DNA of 64,000 bases, taken from the NCBI GenBank assembly GCA_033063855.1, contig CP093830.1, forward strand, positions 1,240,854 to 1,304,853. The letters are read 5' to 3'. Under the pieces are notes generated by a model. It was not told the DNA's origin. It ran no database searches and was given only the letters and a program-made list of their open reading frames with translations. This DNA is from Smittia aterrima. Its lineage: Eukaryota; Arthropoda; Insecta; Diptera; Chironomidae. Each line of letters begins with the position of its first letter. Positions within the stretch are counted from its first letter, which is position 1. Below, in pieces: positions 22,200 to 35,400 of the stretch. The position numbers and the translations under genes are program-made.

Positions 22200-25100
22200 T
22201 TCTCGACGTTTATTCGATAAAGTCACGCACGGAACTGAAGAAAGGCATAATTGCGTATTGCAATCTCAAGCGAAGACATACACTTATGATAAGATAAGAG
22301 GCGTCAACTACACTCCCAAAATTCTCGTGTATGTAGACTGACATTTAATCTTTTTCTTGTTTGTTTCCACTTTCTCATTTTTCACATTTTGTTTGATTCG
22401 ATTAGTCTGAGTCGTGGAAGCAAAATTTTTAATAAATTTTTTAATATTTCTCAAAAACGACAGATTAGTCTTATGATAAAAGGTTATGGAAATTATCCTG
22501 CCGTTATTGGATTGCGAAAATTATTGGCAGAAAGAGGTAATCGAATTTAGATTTACTGAATCATTCGTGTGCAGTTGGACGAGCAGACGAAGAGCAATGT
22601 TTAAAGATATTCAAGAAACAGTTTCTTCAGTCGAAAAGCTCGCATAGCACGTACATCAAGTTGACATGATATTATTTTCTGAAACATAATTTCCACATAG
22701 AAAGACATCGAGGAAATTACATTAAAAATTAATTCTCCGTCATCTACGACAATGTGTACACATTTCTCTTTCATTCCAGAGACGTGCATGAGAGCACACA
22801 AGAAGATGGAAAGAAATTACTTACGAATGGAGAAGTTTCTGTGCCCGTGAAGGGTAATGAGAGATTAATGGTAACGGCACGATAAAGAAACCGAAGCTTT
22901 TCCTTGTGGGAGTTGGCTTGGGAATTTCTTTAAAGAAAGAACTAAATGTCAGAAGATTACTGTGGAAAGTTTACACTGAAGGTGAATGTCAAAGATCGCT
23001 TTTGAGGAGAAACAAATTAAGGTTATTTATTGTTTATAAAAAATTGTAATGTGCCGCTTGAGTGCGCACCATTCAGAGAGAACATTTTGTGCTTGAAAGC
23101 TCCGGGCGAGCGTTTCAAAATATTATCAAGAATGCAAATCAAACGGCAACTCAAAGCAATGTAGCGTGCTTAAAGCCATCGCGAAAGCAAGTGAAAGCAT
23201 CGCGAGTTTTCTTTTTCATTACACTCTTTTATTCCCTACGTAGGATTAAAATATCGATCGTTCTACAATTTCCCGCGAACGAGTAATTTTGCTTCAACGA
23301 GGTAACAAATTGTCGTGTGCGGAAGAATAAAAATGGAATGTCGCGTCAAATATCAAACATTAACGGTAAAGCAATTTTCATGAAAACTCCAAAAAAGCGT
23401 GAAGGGTTCATGAACCTCCAATTCCTTCTTTTGCATGTGTAGGCGAACAAATCGCATTAGAAAGTCACTTTTATTTCCCATTGGAGGTTCTGAAAATAAA
23501 TATTCCAAATTATTATTTCCTTTGAAAGGCTCAAGTCGTAAAAATTGATCGGCTTTCATCACATGGGGAAACGAGGAGAAATAAGTGTCACAGAAAGTCG
23601 TCGAATCTTTGATTCAGTTTTAAAAATAGCGTGGGTTGAGCAGTTTTTCTAGACAAATGCGAAGGATGATTGGATAAAGTTTTTCTTAGTAGAAAAGCTA
23701 TTTAATCAAGCTGTGAACAAGTAAGCCTCTAATCTGCTAAAACATGGCCTCGAGTACATTTGCAAATGACAATCATTTCTCCGAAAAACAGCCGAAATGC
23801 GTGGAGAATCAAATTGAGTTTATTTGCGTCTTCATTGCGGAAATCTTTGCTTCAGTTTGTCCCCGGAGCTTCAGAGCTTTCTTCAACATTGAAATCTTGC
23901 AGTGGCGAAAATTTATTTTATTATGTGAAACAAGCGACAAGGAAGACGATCCCCGGGAGCGCTTTAAACCTTAATTATGTCTGCGCTTGTGAAGCTTTCG
24001 TAGAAAAGAATCTTTACTGTTCAGGTCACGCCTCAGAGTGACAATCCCAGTTCGGAGTGCTTGCTGTTTATTAAATTTTACATCAAACATTCTCCAAGAT
24101 TTATTTTATGACTTACTCTGCCGAAATCATCCCACAAACAAATAAATCACCTTTTCTTTCTCTCTTTTGTGCTCCACAATTTTCCAGGAGATTATGCTAC
24201 AGAGTAAAAAATAAGGTTTCATTTTATCGAAGGCACGGCTCATTTATTTCTGTCGGAGAAGATTTTTGTATTATGACTTTTCCTTCTCTTCCATCTAATT
24301 TCTAAGTGTTTCAACAATTTCAAAAAGTTTCACTGCATCTTGTGTGTGTTTCACCATTTTAATCTAAAGTTTATCTTTCAACTACGTAAAAGAAAGTTTC
24401 TAAAGCTTCTCCATTTCGTGAATTTCTTGCCAATGAATGAGCAATTGTGGCAGAAGTGAGAAGTTTCTTCAAATGCAATAGAAACTTCTACTTTAAAAAT
24501 TCAAACACTTAGGTTTTTATTTTCGTCCCTAGAATCTCGTCAAAGCAATGATGATACTTACTCACGCACAAGTTTTAACCTAATGGTGGGTACGTTTTGA
24601 AAATAAAACTGAATATCTTAACTGAAGTAGATTTCTGTTGAACAAACAATCTCGTATCAAAATGATTCGGTGAAAATCCCTTTAAAAGTTTTAACATGTT
24701 TTAAGTGAAATTGGAATTGAGTATAAAACTTTGCCTGGATGACAAAATTATTCATGATATTTCAACGAGCACAATCGCATTAGCTTCCCTTCCACTCTAC
24801 TCGATGGTAAATTTTACTTCTCGTTTTTGACGGAATTTTTTATTATCATAATTTATCGTATCTGGAACCTCCTCAGAGCTTTCTGACTTGTCCCATCGAG
24901 TCGTTATGACATCGAAGCCTCAAGCTATTCTGAAAGATTTTGTAATAAATTTTTTTCTTCAGAAGAAGCGCGAAGCTTTGCTGGTTACAAAGTGATTTTC
25001 AACAATGTAAGAAAGTAAATCATTTGAAATGCAAGTATCAGAAATCTCTTTAATCAGCTTTAAAGTGAAGGAACATGCGATGAATTCAAATTGATTCCAA

Positions 25101-28100
25101 AACATAATTTTTTATCCTTTTTCAGAGAACACTTCGTCACGTTTCAGCCTCAGTAGTGAGCTCTTCCGTCCATTCAAAGTTATTTGACCAATGAAACCCT
25201 TAGATTAAGTTTGGGCTATAAATTTCCACAAACTAGAACTAACACTCTGTTGAATCGCTTCATATATTTTGTTGCTATAGAAAGTTTTTCTGTTGATTTC
25301 TGTAGCCAATTCGAATTTAAATATTTTTTCTTTATTACAGCGAAAGTAATTTATAAACCTTTATAAATGAAAAAGTGTTCCCCTAGCAACGTTGGTACCA
25401 TTTCCAGTCGAAAGCTAAATTGAAAGAAGTTTGAGTTTGCTGTAATTGAGCTGATTTCCATCCTCGCGGAGAGAAATATTTTCAACGGGAGAAGACGATG
25501 AAGAAAACCCATTAGAAATGTAAATTCGCCCGTAAATATTCTCTGTGCTCGTCAGATAAGAAATTTATTATTTGAATTGAATTTATGTTGGTCGATTTTC
25601 CAGAGAATTTCACGAGCTTTCGAACGAAATTCATTTGTTTCTTGAATAAATTTAAATAAATCATGCTGCAATATGATTTCTCAATGATGAATGAAGGAAA
25701 ATGTGCAGAAGCAATTTGATAGAAATTTTTAAGCAAAAACTATAAGCAGCTCATGCAAGTTGAGCCAAGGGAACAGTTGTTCGTATTTCTAGTCTGCAAT
25801 ATGAAAAACTTAATCGAAAACAAATCGATTTCATTTTATTGAAAAGTCGCTTTCAAGAACGTCTCAAGTTTCGTTTACGTCAGCTGCATATTCCTCGAAA
25901 AAGCAAATTATTTTCGTCAAATTGTTTTTGATGGATCATCGACTCGACAGCTGACAAACGACTCAATTAATTCGCATCCTGCCTCAAATTAGCTTTTAAT
26001 TTGTTTCGATGCTTCTCCTGTGAACCCGACAACCGTAAGTGTCCGAAAGAAAAGAAAAATAAAACCGTCCTTAAAAGGGTCGATAAATTATTTTGAAGCC
26101 TCGGTCCTTAACTGGGCTGAAGGTGATTTCATTGTTGTTGACTCTAGCTTGGCACAAATCTAGAATCTTGAAATTTATTGCTACCGGTCGTTCATTTCTT
26201 TCCTCTTTCGTTCTCGATTCATAATCAACGCCGGAAGTCTAATGACTTTTCTAGGCTAGAAAGCGGTTGGATCTTTAACAGAGGAACATTAAATGTGTTT
26301 TGTCAATTAGCACTTAAGGATAACTTAATAGAAAAGTAAATTCTGCTGTCAACGGGTTTAGAAATCAACAATGCACTTAATAGCTTCAAAGCGTCGTAAG
26401 ATGTTATTGCTTTTAATTTTATGCTGTCATCAAAGATTTTACTTTCACTGCGAAACACATTTATACGGACGATTCACCGGAGAAATATTTCAGCAAATTT
26501 TGCTATCAAACACGTGCGTGCTAGAAGCTTTTTCCTCTCTTCTCTCCGAGAGAGTAACTTTAAGCTTTTTGAACAAAAGCTCACTTTCATATTATATGAA
26601 ATTTTCCTTTTCCTCAGTTCAGTTCTTAGTTAGAATCCGTTGAATTGAGACGCTCTTTCGTTGCTTGAATTAAATAAAGAAATAAATCAAATAGCTTTTT
26701 AATTTCAGACAAGTTCAGACATATCAACAGAAAATATTTTATTAATGAAAATTAGTTTACTCTTCAATGAACAAAAAAATATTTGTGGACACATTAGAGT
26801 GAATTTATTGATTTTCGCGGTCGCGTATCTCAAAAATACTTTAGTTCACATTTCCTCGCTTTTGGTTACAGTGAATTACTAAGAGAAAAGAAATTAATTT
26901 ATGTAATGTCTGCGAAAATTGTTGGAATGTTTCGTGACAAATTCAAATCATAAACTACGAAAATAAAATCATATCATTGTATTTATGCTGAAACAGAAAT
27001 TTGTGAGATAAGTGAAAATCAACGAATACCTACCAAGTGTAAGTTTGTTGCTTGAAGTGTTTTACATTCAATCCACCGCACCTCAAAGCCAAGCCGAGTA
27101 ATTGTTATTGATTTTGTCATCACAAGATTACAGCTAGCACACCAATGAGCTGCTTTATGATGAGCTCAATGGCAGCGAAAGCTCTTGAAACAGCAGATTC
27201 GTAAATAATATACAGACAAAAGAAATTGACGATGGGAAAATAAATGATTCCGCAATCGTATATTTGTAGAGATGTCATTGATAGAACTCGATATTTTACG
27301 CAATGTCGTTGCTTATCATTCACAGTTCGATTCTCTATAAACGAAAGTGAAATCAAATCAAATCAAGAATGGATAACATGAATAGATTGTGTTCGAAGCA
27401 TGTGAAAGCTTTCTTGCCATCAAAACTTCCGGCGAATCACTCAAAGTGGATTATATGAGTTGATTGGAATGGAGTCTATAACAGAAGATAGAAAAGTTCT
27501 TTAATTTCTTCTCGCAATCGTTCTGTTTCATCGCGATCCCAAAATCTTCTCAATTGGCTTTTTCTCCCAATTATCTTCTTTAAATTATCCCTTTTCCGCG
27601 GACAATGTGTCTTAATTTCTAGGGCATCATAAATTGATTTGAAATGCTGGGGCCGCAAACTTTAAACCATAAATATCCAGCCTTAATTTACTCTCGGAAA
27701 CCCTAAAATTCCCTTTGGCGGAGGAGCGCAAATCTCATCTCATGTAAATTCAAAAAAAAGGTTATTCGCTTGTATCCAAAACGGCATAAATATTTATTAG
27801 GATATAAAGTGATTTCCCTTCTTCTCTCTCGGTTCCGATTTAAAGAACTTTTTATTTGCATAGAGAATGAAGAGATTACGAACGAAGGGAACAAAAAAGT
27901 GCAAACAAAGCTTTAGCGAAAAAAACCCGGGATCGATTTCCATCTGCTGTTTGTTGAATCAATCGCCTGAATATATCTTGAATATTTTATATTCGAATCG
28001 GTTTCGTCGCAAAAATGTGTTCAAAGAATGTATGTTTATTCGAATTTGCCTAAAGAAGAAAGAAAATCAGAGACAGATTCGAACAGAGTGACAGAAAGTT

Positions 28101-28169
28101 TAACGCTTCGATGCTTCCGAACGATTCATTTGATCGCGTTAGTTTAATTGTAGCAATTTATCACCTCAG
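22200..28169. other. Gene-poor 6-kb region
   Basis: Lies between the divergent starts of the esterase (-) and the receptor (+). No conserved protein was recognised. Donor-like sites exist on each strand (plus GTAAGT at about 26035; minus GTAAGT at about 22823) and may end 5' UTR exons of the receptor and the esterase, but the exons cannot be delimited. Several open frames of 60-90 codons look like chance. Confidence 0.4.
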
Positions 28170-31100
28170 ATGGATACTCTGTATACAACGGGTCATCTCC
28201 ATGGGTTTCCTTCAACTCTCAACATATCGTCATCAACAACATCGTTTTACAATCCCATCGGCTCGCCATGGGGTAATCAAGAGGGAGTTGTGGCACTTGG
28301 TGTCGTTCTCGGAAGTTCAATTTCATTAGTTGGATTAGCTTTCGCTTTCATTACGTACAGGTAAGCAATTAATTGTATCGCATCAGAGGGTAAATTAAAG
28401 AAAAAAACTCTTGCTGAATACAAAGTGGAAACGTTTCTTCATTTGAAGCGTGTAGAGATTAATTGAATGGATCCGCTGGGACTTCTTCTTTCCTCCGACC
28501 TTTGTTGTTCCCTCTCTTAATCTCTCCAAAATATGAATGATGGCAGAAAACCGAACGTTTCATTTATAAATCGTCTTCTTGTCGTGCCTTTGCACAAACA
28601 TCTTGCTCCCTTTAATTCCATAAGCGCCGGAATGATTTATTGTAAACACCTGTCCGCCATTTTCACAAAAACAGAACGAGTTAAAGAATGTTTCCTACAA
28701 AGTTTCCTTGAAATAATTTTCTTTCTTTATGCCGATTGAGCATGGAATTCTATTTTACGAAGAAGAAAAAAAAACGGAGCCAGTTCATTGTTTAAGGATT
28801 AAATTTCTCGTCTCTTTCGCTCCATAATGAAAACATTTCAACCATTTCTCATTAAGCAGAAAAGTTTTCTATTACGTATTTTTGTTTTAAAAACAGAAAA
28901 TGTGAAAGTTCCATTTGAACCTTTTTCAATAATCGTAAATGAAAATGAATATTTTTTGAGCACTTTAGAGCAGCCCAAAGCACTAGAACTAGCAATTATC
29001 CATTTGCTGCTTTTAATCCAAATGAGTTATTTCATAGAATTAACCCTGAGAAGGGAAATGCGCAAGCTGACAGTGCACTTGAAAGAGAAACTAAAGCACA
29101 GAGTGTTGGAGAAAAGTTTTTATAATAATAGAAAGTTGATTGCTTGGTTTTTTTCTGTTTCTGAATGTTTAAAGTTCAGCACTGGCCAGTTGGGAATTTT
29201 TCTTGCGAATATACCTTCGCAAACTTCAAGATGTTCAAGATTAATTCAAACTTCTCGTTAACTTCAAACTCTGTTCTCTGCTTCGTAATTCGAGAACTCA
29301 CTGAAACAAAATACCTCAAACCGAAGAAACGTTCACGAAAATCGTTTTATCAAAAATTCCACCGCACTTAAAACGAGATGAATTTTTCATGAGACGTGTT
29401 TCCACACATTTACTCTCACAGAACACGAAACGAGATGAAAGAATACTCGAAATCGGCGAAGAAATGTCAATAAAACTTCTTGAATTGCGTTTAGGTCTCT
29501 TTTACCCAGATGACAATGCTAGCGAATTTAAATTCCCTTTCTTCCATTCGTTCACAGTTTGTTTAGCGATTTAAGGTCGTTGGCAGGAACTACTTTACTG
29601 AGTCTGCTCGCAACTTTGTTCATGAGCCAGCTGTTGTTCGTCATTGGCGTTGGTGGAATCCAGGTAAAGTTCATTGATACTAATGTATTAAAAAGCATTT
29701 TAATCCTTCACGACAGGCAACAGATTGATTGTAGGGTTCAGCTACTAACACGTTTCTTTTATTATTTTATAACAGGATTCCGAGCTATGTTTGTCAATAT
29801 CATTAGCGCTGTTGTTCATGAAATTAGCGTCGTTGTGCTGGATCTGCTGTTGCTGTCACCATTCATTAATAATCTTTCGAAAGAACACAAACATTTCGCT
29901 TCAACCTGAACAGAAGATGGGAAAAGTCTTTGCTCATTACAGGTAATAGAGAACTAAGTTAAAGTGTTCGAGAAGCCCTTGGGACATGACAAATTGTACT
30001 TTAATTAGTTTGAGCGTGCCGTGAAATTAGTTTGACTAATTAGTTTGCGACCATCCTAGAGAGTTGCCATGTACAATGTAATTGAGAACTTGATCTGTGT
30101 ACGAAGCAAATTAAATTGTAATTGGCGATGTTTCGACAAAACGCAAGCTTTGATTGAGTTGAATCATTTCTTTACAACTCAAATCCGAAAACGTTACGGC
30201 ATAAACCTAATACTCTTGTGATCCGAGATGCTAATTATTTTCAAACAGAAATTAATTAAACTCGAATGTAAATTTGTGTGTTTGCTTTCACGTTTAATTT
30301 GATCTTTATGAGCGATTGCGCTTAACATGAGTAAATGGAATTTCCCGAAAATGAAATAAAGCTCGTGGAAGCTTTCCGGCGTGTTATTCAACGCAACGAA
30401 AACAAATTAAACTCGATGATGGATGTGTTTGGAGTCCAAACTTAGTAGAAGGAGGCTTCACTTGCTTATCGATTTTCCTTCTTCCTAATTTAACCTGAAG
30501 TTAATCGAAGCTTCCAACCCATTGAGCATTAGCAAAGTGGAATCTCTCGTACGTTCTATCTTCGTAGTTCATAAATAGAAAGCTTTGTCTCCGAGGCACG
30601 TTGGTCGAGCAATGAAATCAAAGAACCTTTTTTTCTTCGACTTCAAACTCTCTTTGCAGTTTGTTTTCTTGGGGATTACCATTATTGATGTTAAGTGTAG
30701 CGGCTGCCTTCATTTACAAGGAACGTGATGTAAAAATCTCGTCGAGAATGAATCAATTTGCACCAGAGCAGAACAAAAGCTTGAGTGAGGTTCATTGCTG
30801 GTAAGTGTCGCTTGTGTTCTAGAATCTCTTTCCCATTTCAATTAAATGCTTTTTAATTAAACCAGGTTAATGCACGGCTCGAGCTACGTCTGGGGATTTC
30901 TGGTGCCAGCAAGTGTTCTGCTCTTTGTCGGTTTCTACCTTTCTGCGCAATTATCAGGATCCGTCAAGCTTACAGCAGCGCTTCAGATCGACCAACGCGC
31001 GAGAAATAAAATCATCAAAAAGCGAGGACTTCAAATCGGATTGTTTTTCAAGGTAAATTTAACTTACTTAGCGTCAAATTAAAAAAATTTTGAACACGAT

Positions 31101-31877
31101 TCCATTGAATTTCTCATTAAGCTTTTTATAATGAAAATGATATTTTAGAATTTGCTTTGAAGACTTAAAGTCTTCTTTTCAATTTCTATCATTGATTTCT
31201 TAAAAGCACAACCCAGCGTCCTATGAGCTCTTTAAAGGAACTAAAGTCTTTTGTTGTGAAATATAAAAACCTTTCTTTTCGATGATCCTTTGATACATAC
31301 TCGAGATTTTATGCTGACGACGATTTTTCTTCCTATCTCCTCGTTAAGCTGCTCTTGATTCTCGCCGCCGTTCAGATCGTAGGAGCAATCGCTTCGTTTG
31401 TGAATGTCCCCGAGCTATGGGCTGTGTATAGCGTGACACAGGGAATTCAGGTAAATATAACAATGTTCGATCGATTAGATGATTAATTAAAGCAAAACTT
31501 TTGTTCGCCAACTCCTCCAGGGCCTTCTGATATCGATGCTGGTTTCATGTAACTGCAGAGTTCTCCGCATGTACGCTCAGCCACGAGGAACAAAAAAGCG
31601 AAAAGAAAATTACACAAGCTTGAGAGAAGGCGAGGGTGGTCGCTTTGGTGTTTTGTCTGTAACGAATCCTAACTACGAGAACTTTAACGCTACTCAAACA
31701 CCTCAGATTGAATACGAGCAGAGTCTAGTTAAACTGAACTATAAAGAAGATGATTTTGTCGAGCGCAATGAAAACATTCTCCAACATCAACCCACAAACG
31801 ATAAAATATTCGGCGATTTATCAAGTGCTTTGAACATAAAAGAGATCGTAAATAAACCAACGCCAACGACTGTTTAA
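28170..31877 (+). CDS. Class B/adhesion-like seven-transmembrane receptor
   Basis: Seven exons (28170-28360, 29558-29663, 29776-29942, 30660-30800, 30866-31052, 31349-31450, 31521-31877) join in frame to 416 residues from an ATG lying directly after a strong acceptor. Seven hydrophobic helices can be read: TM1 VALGVVLGSSISLVGLAF, TM2 TLLSLLATLFMSQLLFVIG, TM3 SISLALLFMKLASLCWI, TM4 SWGLPLLMLSVAAAFIY, TM5 VWGFLVPASVLLFVGFY, TM6 FFKLLLILAAVQIVGAIASF, TM7 VTQGIQGLLISMLVS. The HCW motif before TM5, the Trp-Gly-Leu-Pro of TM4 and the TM2 pattern fit class B/adhesion (methuselah/latrophilin-like) receptors. The cytosolic tail has about 120 residues. The N-terminus is short (about 40 residues, sequon NISS) with no signal peptide and no visible GPS motif, so upstream exons may be missing. 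The ligand is unknown. The poly(A) signal is at 31947. Confidence 0.75.
28361..29557 (+). other. Intron 1 of the seven-transmembrane receptor
   Basis: Intron of 1197 bp flanked by AG|GTAAGC and TTCACAG|T. It contains chance open frames (for example 28827-29261) without family resemblance. Confidence 0.6.
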
Positions 31878-32493
31878 GAAAAACTAAACAAGATTGTATT
31901 CTGGAATGGATTCAATATTATCTCTCCCACACAACAAGTTCACACAAATAAAGAATTAAATCGAATCTTTGATTTGATTTTTCCGGTGTGGACGAGCAAA
32001 ATAACTGAGGAGAAGAAAGGACAATAAATTGAATTTTATGGAAGAAATGCTTCAAGATCCGGAGAAGCTGACTTTTGACAAGCGTTTTCTCGTCTCTTTC
32101 CAAACCGTACGGTCAAACATTTAATCAAAAGGACAGATGCGATAGGAATAAGAAAAAAGGGATTCAATATCAACAAACCGACGTGAACATTCAAACCTCA
32201 CTTGATGAAAAAGAAAGTCACACTGTCAATCATCGACCGCCATCAAAGCGAAGGGAATCTTTCTATTCTATTTATCTGTGGTCGTTTTCCATTTCCATCA
32301 ATCTATTCTTTGTGGAGGCGTATCAAAAAATTCAATTAAAGTCATTTTAAAATTTTGAAAGAATCGTCAGATTGCACAAATGATTCAATATATAAATCTA
32401 AAGCTATTTATGATGAAGGAAAATATATTTATGAAGAGAGAAATATGAAGAGTTTCATGAGAAAAATTGATACTTTTTACAGGAAATAATTTA
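31878..32493. other. Intergenic, receptor 3' UTR and upstream of unrecognised gene
   Basis: Holds the receptor poly(A) signal (31947). A 91-codon open frame at 32075 has no recognisable feature. An acceptor-like ACTTTTTACAG ends at 32482, eleven bases before the next ATG, suggesting a 5' UTR intron. Confidence 0.4.
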
Positions 32494-35400
32494 ATGGACT
32501 CCGAAGAATGGAAGCTCATCGATCACGAACGAATGACGCTAATGAGATTGCGATCAGAATTTCTCGCTTTCTTCTCATGGCAAATCAATCAAATTATCGC
32601 GATGGAAGAAAATATCGGCTCGACTCTAGTCCCAGGTGTGCAGACTTTTTCATTATCATTGAAGTGTAATTTGTTATGCAAACAGCTTGACGTAGCTTCC
32701 TTCATTGATTAAATGAGCGGAACGTAGTTGAAAGGAGCAATTTAAACCGTGAACTCATTTTCAAAATTTTCACGTCGAACCGAAAATAATGAAATTAATT
32801 TGCATAACTGTTTTCGCTTCGCTTGGAACAGTGATGTCGTAAGAAGATACTCGACGACTCCCAGCAGCAAAGGAAATAATCTTCAAGGAAATGGAAATTT
32901 GAGAATAACACCAAAAGCCTCAGAAGCTTCTTTTGAATGAAAATCATTCGAACATCTCGAGACATCGAATAGTCGTCATCCCTACATAAAACACGCGATG
33001 CTTCGCTTTCAAACTCACAGATAAAGTTTAGAATGTTATTTAAACTTTTCCATTGAAGTTTGACTTTTTTGTTTGCACGTCAAAGTTTTCTCATTGAGGT
33101 AAACTTATTAAAATGAATCTGTATTGATTTATTAGGTATTCGAAGCTTTGTGAAATGTGATTTGTTGGACACTTTGAAAAGCTTAAGGCGCATTGAAGGC
33201 AACCAACGAAACAAGTGAGCGAGGAAAAAAAGCTTCAGGTTTTACTTTCAACAGCGGAATGTTCATCTATATTCTTCAAACGCGTTTCAACGTTGGAATT
33301 TAATTTATTTCTGACGGCTTTAAACGAGTTCTTCAAATCCTCCGAGAAGAAATTTCAAAATTGATCGTGGCGGGTGGTTGCTCTAGTTGTCGTGGCCATA
33401 ACAGATTTTTTTTTCGCTCTCATAACTAAATTTCAGTTTCGTCCGATTCCGAAAAATATTGTCCAATCCAAAATCTATTGCTCGCATTTCAATTTGAAAG
33501 CTTTAGAAATTCATTTCCGCAGGAACTTTCGAGTTGTAATATTGATTTTCCGCTCTTGACTTTGAAAAATTGTTTTGCGCCGTGTTGCTGCAAACGAAAT
33601 GCGATAACCATTTGAACGTCGTTGCAGTTTTCCTAGCCAAGGCTAACGTTTGCGTCATGAATTTAAAGGCTTCCATTAACCGACTTATTATCGTATTGTG
33701 TAAGCTTTAAACGAATTTGTTCCAACTAATTTGATTTCTTATGTCTTATTAAGAGACTCTTGTAAGTGTGATTGTTGGAGGAAGGTTCGAATGAAGCAAA
33801 TTAATCAAGTGTCACATGGAATTCATTAATTCTCTTTCACATGAGCTACTGTCGTTCATTACTGGCAATTTAATTATCGACGTTGGTGAACCCTCTGAGA
33901 AATCAAAATCGAACAGCTCTCCATTCTTCGACGTTGAAAGCCTTTGGAATTGATTTCATGCTTGAGAAACTCTTCCCTCCTCGGATAACACGTGTCAAAT
34001 TCCTTAGCTTTAAGTTAGACGAACATTTTTTTCCTCGTTGTCTACTTTCTTAGCTTCCATTTTCATTCTCGCAATTTCAATTCCAATCGATACTTTCAAT
34101 TAGGAAATCTAAGTGAAAGCCTTACTTGAATCAATTAATATTTATGAGGAGTTTTAATTGAACTTCTGACTAAAGTCGAGCGAGGAAATTAACCGGAGGA
34201 TCTTGAATTACTTTAAGTCGAGCTGAAGCAATCCAGTGGGTGTTCAAAGCCAATTAAGTTTTTCTCATTTTCATCGCGGCATCGCTTCACTTCTTCAGAA
34301 AACCGCTGCCGAACGTCAAGATGTGGAGTAATAAAACACTCGAGAAAACCTTGTTTTATGCAGCTTGATTCATTAATAAGAACTTAGACATCGATTACGT
34401 GACGTTTCAATTGCTCGAGATCTCTGAAGAAGCCATTAAGATGTTTTTAAACTTTATTTCGCCGCAGCAAATGGATCATCGATTTGACCTTCTGATGGCG
34501 CTCATATGGATTTCAAACGTGCAGAAATCAGAATGACAAATGAATCATTGTCGAGATGAGCATGATTTGGCTTTGATGTTAGCTACAGAGCGGACCGATT
34601 GTTACCGCTTCAAGTGTGGGAGTTGCTTGTGTTCATGACTGACGGAAAATTATTATTCTCCGTTTTGATTTCCTTATTTCTCATTACAGATATTCCTTGA
34701 CTTGGACCATCACATGTCATAACTCGATTCATAATAATAAAATCCCTAAAGCTTTCAATGTCTTAATTGGCGGTCGACCGCAAACTTTGTCTCTGCATCT
34801 TTATGCTCGATTGGTATTCACGGTTACAATTTCCTGAAAGTAATGAATGTTTTTCAATAACACCGGAGAGCATCTCTAGTTAGATTTTGAACTTGAATTT
34901 TTAATGTTTACGAAGAATGCTTCATTTGCATAGCACAAAGTTGTCTTTTAATACTTCATAAATCACATGAAAATGCATTGTAATTTACATTGTTCTAGTT
35001 CACTTCAGTTCAACGTTGAGCAATGATATTTACGCTTTTAATTTACTGAAAAACCTTTAAACTTATTATGTGCTTTACCTTTAAACCTTCGGCTGATCAT
35101 CATCAATGCAGCAACATCAGTTTCTTCTTCTACTTTCAATTTAAGCATAACTGGACGAGATCGATTGAGTTATTATTAATAGTTCAACTCGTTAGCTTTC
35201 GTTTTCCTGGTGAATTGTGATCGTTAGTAAACTGCTTGGTTTCTTTGCGATCACTGATTGCACTAAATTGGATCATTCGCGTGATGAATGACTTGTTAAC
35301 TAAACGGCCTTGAACTTTTTATTTTTATTTTAAGTTGATCTTGTCGTCTTCGACTTTTGTTTTCAAATTTTCAAAATATTCGCATTTCGTCATATTTCAG

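Noticed and set aside
26371..26643. Open frame with a signal-peptide-like start (KMLLLLILCC) upstream of the receptor
   Set aside because: No usable donor leads toward the receptor exon and the rest has no ectodomain character.
28827..29261. 144-codon open frame
   Set aside because: It lies inside receptor intron 1, with no conserved motif; probably chance.
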